Source of the DNA: JACOND01 sp051011135
Lineage (GTDB): Bacteria > Bdellovibrionota > Bdellovibrionia > Bdellovibrionales > UBA1609
Direction of reading: 5' to 3'
DNA: 21,013 nt
NCBI GenBank assembly: GCA_051011135.1
Contig: JBPCUO010000022.1
Coordinates: 1-21,013 of the forward strand
This document shows, one piece after another, positions 8,370 to 15,040 of this stretch. The notes under the pieces were generated by a model. That model was not told where the DNA came from. It saw only the letters and a list, made by a program, of their open reading frames with translations, and did no database searches. Numbering within the stretch: the first letter of the stretch is position 1; every line of letters begins with the position of its first letter. Both the position numbers and the translations under genes were made by a program.

Positions 8370-8384
8370 ACTCCCACCTTAACA

Positions 8385-8415
8385 AAGACTCTCTTTATAA
8401 ACAATAGAGAGTCTT
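8385..8415 (-). terminator. Perfect 10-bp hairpin between dnaK and rel/spo
   Basis: AAGACTCTCT (8385-8394) and AGAGAGTCTT (8406-8415) are perfect reverse complements with an 11-base loop. On the minus strand the stem lies 14 nt after the dnaK stop codon and is followed by TGTT and then the AAGG ribosome binding site of the rel/spo gene. The T tract is short, so it may be a leaky terminator, an mRNA-end stabiliser for dnaJ-dnaK, or a leader structure affecting rel/spo translation. Confidence 0.55.
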
Positions 8416-8429
8416 AATAAGAGCAGATT

Positions 8430-10340
8430 TTAGTCTTCTTTTTTCTGATTTGTAACATCAATCGGATCGTCTTTTCCAGAATCGCTTTTCTCTGATGATT
8501 GAGGGCCTCCTTGAGGCTTCTCGCTTTGAGATGCGCTTTGTTTTTTATAAATTTCAGATCCAATATCTTGTAAAGATTTTACCATCTTTTCATTGTGTTG
8601 CTTTAATTCTTCAACAGTCATTCCTTCTTTTTTCATAAGATCTTTACAGGATTGAATCTCTTTTTGAAGATCTTCTTTAACTTTCTTATCAAGTTTATCC
8701 TCATGTTCTTTAATAAGTTTCTCTGCTTGATAAACCTGCTGATCCATTTGATTTTTTAAAGTCACTAATTCTTGTTGTTTGCGATCTTCATCTTCGTAAA
8801 CTTCCGCTTGCTTAATCATTTGACTAATTTCATCTTCACTTAAACTTTGACGATGAATTTTTATCTCTTGGCTTTTTCCTGAAGCTTTATCTTTAGCAGA
8901 AACATGAATCAATCCATCAACATCAATATCAAAAGTAACTTCAATTTGAGGAACTCCTCTTGGAGCAGGGACAATACCGCTTAAATCAAATCGCCCTAGC
9001 GTTTTATTATCTTGAGCCATTTTTCGTTCTCCTTGAAGCGCATGAATAGATACGACACTTTGATTATCCTCCGCTGTAGAAAAAACTTCCGATTTTTTAG
9101 TAGGAATGGTTGTGTTTTTTGGTATCAAAGGAGTCATAACTCCTCCTAAAGTTTCAATTCCTAAAGTCAAAGGTGTTACATCTAATAAAAGAACATCTTT
9201 AATTTCATCGGATAAAACTCCTGCTTGAACAGCCGCTCCACAAGCCACGACTTGATCTGGATTCACAGAAAGATTCAGTTCTTTTTTAAAAAACTTTTTT
9301 ACCGATTCTTGAATCGCTGGAATACGAGTGCTTCCACCCACCATAATCACTTCATTAATATCACTCGCAGACATTTGAGCATCTTCTAAAACAACTCGAC
9401 AAGGATCTAAAGTTTTTCTAACAAGATCTTCTGTCAGTTGATTAAATTTAGAACGAGTTAAACTCATCTCTAAATGCTTAGCGCCTGCTTCTCCCGCTGT
9501 AATAAAAGGAAGATTAATAGAAGTTTCTTGAGTTGTGCTTAATTCCACTTTCGCTTTTTCAGAAGCTTCACGCAGCCTTTGAAGAGCCATTTTATCTTCT
9601 CTTAAATTAATACCTTCTTTGTTTTTAAACTCATCCGCTAACCAATTTAAAATCGCTTCATCAAAGTCATCTCCTCCAAGGTGAGTGTCTCCATTGGTCG
9701 CTTTCACTTCTACAATTTGGTTTGAAATATCTAGAATAGAAACATCAAAAGTTCCTCCACCAAAATCATAAACAACAACTTTAGAATTTTCTTTTTTATC
9801 CAAGCCATAAGCTAAAGCAGCAGCGGTGGGCTCATTGATGATTCGTTTCACCTCTAATCCAGCAACTTTTCCAGCATCTTTTGTCGCTTGTCTTTGCATA
9901 TCATTGAAGTAAGCAGGAACTGTGATCACAGCTTCTTTGACTTCTTGACCCAGATAAGCTTCTGCTTCTTTTTTTAATTTTGTAAGAACTAAAGAGGCGA
10001 CTTTTTCAGGAGAAATCTCTTCGTTATTGACTTGAAAAGCGCAAATCTTTCCTCCCTTTTTTTCAATAATTTTAAAAGGGAAATTTTTGGTATCCTTTTG
10101 AGCTTCTGAAAAAAGAACTCCCATAAAACGCTTTGAAGAATAAATCGTATTTTCAGGGTTGCTCACAGCCTGTCTTTTAGCCAGCTGACCCACTAAAACT
10201 TCTTTTTTCTTTGTATAAGCAACAACAGAGGGAGTTGTATAAGATCCTTCTGAATTTGTTAAAACTTTTGGTTGACCATTTTCTATAATCGCTACAACAG
10301 AATTTGTTGTTCCTAAATCAATTCCTATAATTTTTCCCAT
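8430..10340 (-). CDS. dnaK: Chaperone DnaK (Hsp70)
   Basis: 636-residue Hsp70 chaperone, close to the usual 610-640, acting in the cytoplasm in an ATP-driven cycle with DnaJ and GrpE. The ATPase domain (about 1-385) has the phosphate loop GIDLGTTNSVVA at the N-terminus, INEPTAAALAYG, VYDFGGGTFDVS and VGGSTRIPAI. The linker DVLLLDVTPL leads into the substrate-binding beta domain (about 395-505, GVMTPLIPKNTTIPTKKS, LQGERKMAQDN), then the helical lid, and a polar Gln/Ser/Lys tail about 598-636. The junction reads KIHRQSLSEDEI, a little unlike the more usual ITI-(K/T)-A-S-x-G-L form. ATG is preceded by AGGAG at 10 bases. It follows dnaJ by 75 bp on the same strand: dnaJ comes first, the reverse of the common dnaK-dnaJ order. 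No grpE or hrcA is nearby. Confidence 0.98.
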   Translation of the reverse strand: MGKIIGIDLGTTNSVVAIIENGQPKVLTNSEGSYTTPSVVAYTKKKEVLVGQLAKRQAVSNPENTIYSSKRFMGVLFSEAQKDTKNFPFKIIEKKGGKICAFQVNNEEISPEKVASLVLTKLKKEAEAYLGQEVKEAVITVPAYFNDMQRQATKDAGKVAGLEVKRIINEPTAAALAYGLDKKENSKVVVYDFGGGTFDVSILDISNQIVEVKATNGDTHLGGDDFDEAILNWLADEFKNKEGINLREDKMALQRLREASEKAKVELSTTQETSINLPFITAGEAGAKHLEMSLTRSKFNQLTEDLVRKTLDPCRVVLEDAQMSASDINEVIMVGGSTRIPAIQESVKKFFKKELNLSVNPDQVVACGAAVQAGVLSDEIKDVLLLDVTPLTLGIETLGGVMTPLIPKNTTIPTKKSEVFSTAEDNQSVVSIHALQGERKMAQDNKTLGRFDLSGIVPAPRGVPQIEVTFDIDVDGLIHVSAKDKASGKSQEIKIHRQSLSEDEISQMIKQAEVYEDEDRKQQELVTLKNQMDQQVYQAEKLIKEHEDKLDKKVKEDLQKEIQSCKDLMKKEGMTVEELKQHNEKMVKSLQDIGSEIYKKQSASQSEKPQGGPQSSEKSDSGKDDPIDVTNQKKED

Positions 10341-10415
10341 TTTTAAATATCTCCTTTTAAATTTTACTTCACAAACCTAATGTCTAGACAATATCTTGTT
10401 TCGTCAAGTCCCCTT

Positions 10416-11543
10416 TTAAAATAATTTTGTTTTTTCTGAAGAAACAATTTCTTTTTTCAATTCCGCAATTTGTCTCAATAAATTTTCTTCTTTCTTTTTT
10501 AATTTTTTAGGAATTTCAACTTGAATTTCATAAATTAAATCCCCACGAGTGGGATCTTTTAAACTTGGGAGGCCTTCATGAGATAAAATCAATTTATCTC
10601 CTGATTGTGTTCCTTTAGGAACACGGATCTTTTCTTTTCCTGTCAGGGTTGGAACTTCCTTTTGACAACCTAGTAAAGCTTGTAAATAAGTGATAGAAAG
10701 TCGAACTTTTAAATTTTTTCCGGATTTTATATACTGAGAATCAGGCTTTAATCGAACTTCTATATAAAGATCTCCTGCTTCCGCTCCTTGAACTCCTGGC
10801 TCTCCTTCTTCTCGCATGCGAAGTTGCGTCCCGTGATCGACTCCTGCTGGAATCTTAACTTGTAAAGTTCTTTTTTGAGTGGCTTTCCCTCGTCCATAAC
10901 ATTGAGCACAAGGTGTTTCTAAAACCACGCCTTGACCTCGGCATTGAGGGCAAGTGCTCGAAAAAGAAATAAAACCTTTTCGACTAAAAACTTGTCCCTT
11001 TCCTTCACAATGAGAACATTTGATTTTTTGAGTCCCCGGTTTAGCTCCCGTTCCTTTACAACCAGAACAAGACACTTCTCCTTGAAAAGAAATATCTTTT
11101 TTCACTCCTGTAAGAACTTCTTTAAAATTTAACTCTAAAGCATATTGAAGATCTGCTCCTCGGTGTCTCGATCTTCGAGAGCGACCTCCTGTAAAAAGAT
11201 CTTCAAAAGAAGCTCCTCCCTGTCCTCCGCCAAAAAAACTGGGTTCTTCAAAAATATCTTTAAAGGCTGAAAAAATATCTCCTAAATCTTCAAAATTAGA
11301 AAATCCCTGCGACCCTCCGCCAAAAGCATTATGCCCAAACTGATCATACTGTTGTCGTCTTTTAGAATCTCCTAAAACCTGATAAGCTTCTGAAGCTTCT
11401 TTAAATTTTTCTTCTTTGGATTTATCTCCTTTATTACGATCAGGATGATACTTTAAAGCCATTTTTCTATAAGCTTGTTTGATCTGATCTTGAGAGGCAT
11501 CTCGAGAAACAGATAAAATGTCATAATAATCTTTTCTAGACAT
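10416..11543 (-). CDS. dnaJ: Chaperone DnaJ (Hsp40, type I)
   Basis: 375-residue co-chaperone from this start; it stimulates DnaK ATP hydrolysis and delivers unfolded substrates. Domains: J domain at the N-terminus (SRKDYYDILSVSRDASQDQI, with the essential HPD in KYHPDRN); Gly/Phe-rich region (FGGGSQGFSNF, FFGGGQGG); zinc-binding region with four CxxCxGxG repeats (CSGCKGTG, CSHCEGKG, CPQCRGQG, CAQCYGRG); C-terminal substrate-binding domains (VKIPAGVDHGTQLRM, GDLYIEV). I chose ATG 11543 because it aligns with the normal DnaJ N-terminus and is preceded by AAAGGAAG. An in-frame upstream ATG at 11579 also has an SD-like AAGGAA and would add 12 residues (MLQQDLPLIKED) not found in the family. The SD of the chosen start is fully contained in a perfect inverted repeat, suggesting translation control. 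Confidence 0.96.
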   Translation of the reverse strand: MSRKDYYDILSVSRDASQDQIKQAYRKMALKYHPDRNKGDKSKEEKFKEASEAYQVLGDSKRRQQYDQFGHNAFGGGSQGFSNFEDLGDIFSAFKDIFEEPSFFGGGQGGASFEDLFTGGRSRRSRHRGADLQYALELNFKEVLTGVKKDISFQGEVSCSGCKGTGAKPGTQKIKCSHCEGKGQVFSRKGFISFSSTCPQCRGQGVVLETPCAQCYGRGKATQKRTLQVKIPAGVDHGTQLRMREEGEPGVQGAEAGDLYIEVRLKPDSQYIKSGKNLKVRLSITYLQALLGCQKEVPTLTGKEKIRVPKGTQSGDKLILSHEGLPSLKDPTRGDLIYEIQVEIPKKLKKKEENLLRQIAELKKEIVSSEKTKLF

Positions 11544-11566
11544 ATCTTCCTTTATTAAAGGAAGAT
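11544..11566 (-). promoter_or_regulatory. Hairpin sequestering the dnaJ ribosome binding site
   Basis: Bases 11544-11566 form a perfect palindrome with 11-base arms (ATCTTCCTTTA and TAAAGGAAGAT) around one base, directly adjoining ATG 11543 of dnaJ. In the mRNA the AAGGAAG Shine-Dalgarno pairs completely with CUUCCUU, realistically as an 8-9 bp stem with a loop of about 5-7 bases. An RNA thermometer or translation-coupling element is plausible for a heat-shock gene. Confidence 0.6.
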
Positions 11567-11635
11567 CCTGCTGAAGCATGGAGAAGTTCCTTTATTATTA
11601 AAATAAGAGGTCTTTTCTTTTTAAATCAAGTCCAC

Positions 11636-11654
11636 ATCTTATTTTTAATAAGAT
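11636..11654 (-). promoter_or_regulatory. 19-bp palindrome at the predicted dnaJ transcription start
   Basis: ATCTTATT-TTT-AATAAGAT is a perfect dyad, 8-bp arms and 3-bp centre. It lies directly downstream of the candidate -10 of the dnaJ promoter, so it would cover the start of transcription as a repressor operator does. It is not a CIRCE element (TTAGCACTC-N9-GAGTGCTAA). Read on the plus strand it is followed by T runs, so a terminator for antisense transcription is an alternative. Confidence 0.45.
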
Positions 11655-11683
11655 TTTTTATCTTTTTTACCCCGCCTTTTCAA
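11655..11683 (-). promoter_or_regulatory. Candidate promoter for dnaJ-dnaK-rel/spo
   Basis: On the minus strand TTGAAA (11678-11683) is followed after 17 bp by TAAAAA (11655-11660). The -35 reads CTTGAAA in full, which also matches the -35 of sigma-32 heat-shock promoters, but no CCCCAT-type -10 follows at the right distance. The start would be near 11648. Confidence 0.4.
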
Positions 11684-11739
11684 GCTTTAAATCTCCTCCT
11701 AAAAACCATGCTAAAATCCTAGAAGCTGAGGAAGCAAAA

Positions 11740-11770
11740 CTTGACTTTTTAAATCCCTTTCCCTTATTCT
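11740..11770 (+). promoter_or_regulatory. Weak candidate heat-shock-type promoter for htpX
   Basis: CTTGACT (11740-11746) is followed by CCCTTATTCT (11761-11770). This can be read as a sigma-32-like pair or as sigma-70 TTGACT-18-TATTCT. Transcription would start near 11777, leaving only about 9 bases before ATG 11786, which makes the assignment doubtful. Confidence 0.25.
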
Positions 11771-11785
11771 TTACCGAGAGGTTTT

Positions 11786-12685
11786 ATGGCTATTGCAAAA
11801 AGAATTTTTTTATTTTTAATTCTCAATATATTAATTTTAGTAACTGCTTCTATCGTAGCGACCATTGTAATGCGGGCTCTTGGAATTGAAGGAGAATTAG
11901 GTTTTTATTTGATTTTTTATTCTATTTTTGGTTTTGGTGGAGCCTTTATTTCTCTGTCTTTATCTCGCGTTTTTGCAAAAAAATTTATGGGTGTCCGAGT
12001 GCTCGATCCTCGAACCAGCCATCCTGAAGAAAGAGAACTTGTGGATATGGTTTATCGATTAGCCACTCAAGCAAGACTTCCTCAAAAACCAGAAGTTGGA
12101 ATTTATGAACGAGATGAGCTGAACGCTTTTGCAACAGGGCCTAGTAAATCGCGCTCTTTAGTTGCTGTTTCTAGAGGATTGTTAAATCGCATGTCCAAAG
12201 AGGAATTAGAAGGAGTTTTAGGTCATGAGCTGGCTCATATCGCTAATGGAGATATGGTCACAATGACTCTTCTTCAAGGTTTAATTAACACAATGGTTTT
12301 AATAGCTGCTCGTCTTGCAGCAAAATTGATTGTCTCTCGTATCTCTCGACAAAGATCGCAATCTTTTTTTATGGAATATCTTATCTTTATAGGATTACAA
12401 ATTGGGTTTAGCATCCTAGGTTCTATTGTGCTTTGTCAGTTTTCTAGAAAACGAGAATACAGAGCTGATAAAGGTGGAGCTCGTTTAGCAGGAACTCAAA
12501 ATATGATTTTAGCCTTAAAAGCTTTACAAAGAAATATGGGAACTTCCATGCACCCTCATGCAAACCAGAAAGAAGCCTATAATTATTTACAAATTTCTAA
12601 TAATAAAAAGAAGAAAAATTGGTTTTCAACTCATCCCCCTTTAGAAGATCGCATTGCGAGATTAGAGCGATTACAGGGAAATTGA
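11786..12685 (+). CDS. htpX: Membrane metalloprotease HtpX
   Basis: 299 residues, standard for HtpX, the inner-membrane M48 zinc protease that removes damaged membrane proteins together with FtsH. Two N-terminal membrane segments (about 7-30 and 38-60), then a cytoplasmic catalytic part with the HExxH zinc site GHELAHIANGD (His147, Glu148, His151), two further hydrophobic segments (about 165-185 and 194-218) and the third zinc ligand Glu224 in REYRADKGGA. The C-terminus ends STHPPLEDRIARLERL, a conserved HtpX signature. ATG is preceded by GAGAGG. It is divergent from dnaJ across 206 bp. In E. coli htpX is a heat-shock and envelope-stress gene, so its position next to the chaperone operon may reflect shared control. 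Confidence 0.96.
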   Translation: MAIAKRIFLFLILNILILVTASIVATIVMRALGIEGELGFYLIFYSIFGFGGAFISLSLSRVFAKKFMGVRVLDPRTSHPEERELVDMVYRLATQARLPQKPEVGIYERDELNAFATGPSKSRSLVAVSRGLLNRMSKEELEGVLGHELAHIANGDMVTMTLLQGLINTMVLIAARLAAKLIVSRISRQRSQSFFMEYLIFIGLQIGFSILGSIVLCQFSRKREYRADKGGARLAGTQNMILALKALQRNMGTSMHPHANQKEAYNYLQISNNKKKKNWFSTHPPLEDRIARLERLQGN

Positions 12686-12742
12686 TTTTTTTTCTTTTTT
12701 TAGGAAACATTTTCTCTATTTTGCTAATAAAAAAATTAAACT

Positions 12743-12771
12743 TTGTTTCCTGATCGAAGCAGAATTATAAT
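12743..12771 (+). promoter_or_regulatory. Candidate promoter of the lytic transglycosylase gene
   Basis: TTGTTT (12743-12748), 17-bp spacer, then a perfect TATAAT (12766-12771). The predicted start falls at about 12778, the A of the ATG. No ribosome binding site precedes the ATG, so a leaderless mRNA is predicted. Confidence 0.5.
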
Positions 12772-12777
12772 AAAAAA

Positions 12778-14922
12778 ATGTTTTTACTACTCTTTATTTT
12801 TAGTTTTCCAGGCATGGGTCTTTCTTTAAAGCCTAATGATCTTGTTTTACCTGAAAAAGTGGAAAGTTTTTCAAAAGAAAAGCTGGAAAGCACTTTTAAA
12901 CAGCTGGAAGAAGCGCATAGCGAAAGCACGCCTACACTTTGGAGATTAAAATTTCAAAAATCTCTGCTCTTAAAAAAGCAGGATCCAGCCGCTTTTTGTG
13001 AAGGCATGGGAGAACTTGCTAAAACGCCTTCTTTCCCTCTCCATCAATTATCTCTTATTTATTTTTATGAATCTTGTCTTGATATCTCGGATCCATCACC
13101 TGTTTTTGATCCTGAGGCTTTTCCAGAGTGGTTAAGGATTCGACTGGCAAAATCCTTTTATCAAAGAGGTAAGAAGTTTAATAATAAAGATTATATTTTA
13201 TTATCTTCTCAATATCTTGGGGAACATGCTCCTTATAAAGATCTTCGTATCTCCTACCTGAAACATGCTTTGTCTCTAGCGAAACAAGAAAACAAAGTTC
13301 CCACTTTTGAACAAATACAAGAGCTCCTTTATAAAGAAGCTCCTTACTTGAATCCTATTCCTGAAGAAAAAGATTATCTGAGTGTCGCTCATGGATATCG
13401 AAAGAATCGAGCCTTTCAAAGAGCACGATTTTATTATAGAAAAATTATTGAATCTCCTGAAGCCACTTTTGAAGATAAAAACCAAAGTTTTAGGTGGCTC
13501 CATTGGACTTATAAAGCTCGCAAAAATTATAAACAACAGGTGAAAACTTCTAAAGCGTGGTCTGATTGGCTGTTTCAAACAAACTCTCAAGAAAGTCTCG
13601 AATATTATTATAACAATGAAATGAATCTTGTCAGAGATTATTGGAATTATGATAAAAATGAAAAGGCTTTAGAAGAGCTCGATAAAATTATGAAAGATCC
13701 AAAAGCATCTGTGATCACAGATCGAGCCTATTGGTTGCGGGGTCTTATTAATGAACAAGAAAAAAATTTCGATGAAAGCTTGCGAGATTGGAGCAAGTCT
13801 ATTTCTTCTCTTAAAAGAAAAAAAGATAAGGAAGAACTTTTAGAACAAGTGCTATGGAAAAAAGCTTGGGTTTTGAAAAATCAAAAAAAATACACTCAAT
13901 CTCTTCGTATCTTACATGAAATCAAATCTATGACATCTAATCCTTACTTAAGATATAAAATTGTATTTTGGATTGGAGAAATTTATAGAAATTTAAATTT
14001 TAAACTTCTCGCTAATAAAACTTTTAAACAACTCACAGAAGAAGATGTTTTTGGTTATTACGGGTTGATGGCTCATCATCGACTCAACCAAGAGTTAAAT
14101 ATCAGAATTAAAGAAACCGATTTTCAAAAATACAAAGATGTTATTCATTACGATTCTGAAAATATTGTTTATTGGTTATTTATTTTTAACGAAACAGAAC
14201 TTTTAAAAAACTTTTTAAATTTAAAAAAAGATAAGCTTCTTACTCAAAAAATAAAAAGCAAAGAAGATTGGATGAATCTTTTATATCTTTATAAACTTTC
14301 TAAAAATTATTTAGCAAGTTTTAAATCTATAGAAAAAATGCAGCCAAAAATTAAACATTTTTTTTTAGAAAACCATCTCGATCTTTTATTCCCTCTAGAA
14401 TATAGAAAAGACATTGAAGTCCACGCTCAAAAGCAACAGATTCCAAGAGCTTTGGTTTATGCTTTGATTCGACAAGAATCGGTTTTTAACAAAAGAGCAA
14501 GAAGCCCTGCCGATGCTTTTGGACTCATGCAACTGATACCCTCCACCGCTCGACAAGTCTCTCGCCAATTACAAGTTCATTATCGAGGCTTTAGACAGCT
14601 TTACAATCCTACTCGAAATATCCTACTAGGAACGGCTCACTTAAAAACTCTTTTAGACCAATATGATAATAGTTTTATACTGGCAACAGCGGCTTATAAT
14701 GCCGGATCGAGCCCTGTGGATCAATGGAGAAAGTATATTGTCTATGAAACTCCTTTAGAATTTATAGAAAACATACCTTATGAAGAAACAAGAACTTATG
14801 TGCGATTATTGATTAGAAACTACATTTTTTACCATAATCTTTTAAAAGACCAGGATGCTGACTACCCTGAATGGATCTTTAAAATGAAGCCTTTAGAAGA
14901 TCCAATTAAAACAGCCCATTAA
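12778..14922 (+). CDS. Soluble lytic murein transglycosylase, Slt70-like
   Basis: 714 residues. Such enzymes cleave the MurNAc-GlcNAc bond of peptidoglycan, forming 1,6-anhydro-MurNAc ends, in the periplasm. A short hydrophobic N-terminus (MFLLLFIFSFPGMGLS) is a likely signal peptide, though it has no Lys/Arg ahead of the core. Residues about 25-540 are helical, with several TPR-like units (ARFYYRKIIESPEATFEDKN, EKALEELDKIMKD), matching the superhelical domain of Slt70. The C-terminal SLT domain is complete: IRQES with catalytic Glu567, GLMQLIPSTA near 582-591, and AAYNAG near 640. The ATG lacks a Shine-Dalgarno but stands at the predicted start of transcription. It is 92 bp after htpX and upstream of the protease and lnt genes. 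Roles in cell-wall turnover or, if this is a predator, prey-wall degradation cannot be told apart from the sequence. Confidence 0.93.
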   Translation: MFLLLFIFSFPGMGLSLKPNDLVLPEKVESFSKEKLESTFKQLEEAHSESTPTLWRLKFQKSLLLKKQDPAAFCEGMGELAKTPSFPLHQLSLIYFYESCLDISDPSPVFDPEAFPEWLRIRLAKSFYQRGKKFNNKDYILLSSQYLGEHAPYKDLRISYLKHALSLAKQENKVPTFEQIQELLYKEAPYLNPIPEEKDYLSVAHGYRKNRAFQRARFYYRKIIESPEATFEDKNQSFRWLHWTYKARKNYKQQVKTSKAWSDWLFQTNSQESLEYYYNNEMNLVRDYWNYDKNEKALEELDKIMKDPKASVITDRAYWLRGLINEQEKNFDESLRDWSKSISSLKRKKDKEELLEQVLWKKAWVLKNQKKYTQSLRILHEIKSMTSNPYLRYKIVFWIGEIYRNLNFKLLANKTFKQLTEEDVFGYYGLMAHHRLNQELNIRIKETDFQKYKDVIHYDSENIVYWLFIFNETELLKNFLNLKKDKLLTQKIKSKEDWMNLLYLYKLSKNYLASFKSIEKMQPKIKHFFLENHLDLLFPLEYRKDIEVHAQKQQIPRALVYALIRQESVFNKRARSPADAFGLMQLIPSTARQVSRQLQVHYRGFRQLYNPTRNILLGTAHLKTLLDQYDNSFILATAAYNAGSSPVDQWRKYIVYETPLEFIENIPYEETRTYVRLLIRNYIFYHNLLKDQDADYPEWIFKMKPLEDPIKTAH

Positions 14923-14929
14923 ACGCTTG

Positions 14930-14957
14930 GGTTTTCTCTGGTTTTCCTCTGGTTTTC
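14930..14957 (+). repeat. Three phased GGTTTTC repeats upstream of the subtilase promoter
   Basis: GGTTTTC occurs at 14930-14936, 14940-14946 and 14951-14957, at 10- and 11-bp intervals, i.e. on the same face of the helix, with TCTCT or CTCT between. The array ends 18 bp before a candidate -35 box. It could be an activator site array or simple-sequence drift. Confidence 0.4.
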
Positions 14958-14974
14958 GGGGCAAATCATCCTTT

Positions 14975-15003
14975 TTGACTCAAAATATATTTTTTCATAA
15001 ATT
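14975..15003 (+). promoter_or_regulatory. Candidate sigma-70-type promoter of the subtilase gene
   Basis: TTGACT (14975-14980), 17-bp spacer, TAAATT (14998-15003). Transcription would start near 15010, giving a leader of about 30 nt that contains GAGGGA 17 bases before the ATG. Confidence 0.4.
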
Positions 15004-15007
15004 AAGT

Positions 15008-15034
15008 TAAAAACCCCGAGGGATTTTCCGATAA
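15008..15034 (+). promoter_or_regulatory. Candidate sigma-28 (FliA-type) promoter
   Basis: TAAA (15008-15011) and TCCGATAA (15027-15034) with exactly 15 bp between, matching TAAA-N15-GCCGATAA at all but one base. Transcription would begin at about 15041, on the first ATG of the subtilase gene. The CCGATAAATC decamer is shared with the promoter region of the gene at 4933. Confidence 0.5.
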
Positions 15035-15040
15035 ATCTAT

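Noticed and set aside
10379..10407. dnaK promoter TTGACG-17-GACATT with the TGTCTAGACA palindrome
   Set aside because: The -10 matches only three of six bases; the 10-bp palindrome alone is not convincing.
10932..11132. Plus-strand open frame across dnaJ, and similar antisense frames in pheT, rel/spo, slt, lnt and the protease
   Set aside because: They lie wholly within well-identified genes on the other strand or frame, have no ribosome binding site context and resemble no protein.
12702..12751. AGGAAACA / TGTTTCCT inverted repeat between htpX and slt as a terminator
   Set aside because: The 34-base loop and lack of a T tract after the right arm make it a poor hairpin.
14918..14940. CCCA/TGGG hairpin with T-rich tail at the slt stop codon as a terminator
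   Set aside because: Only a 4-bp stem, too weak to claim.
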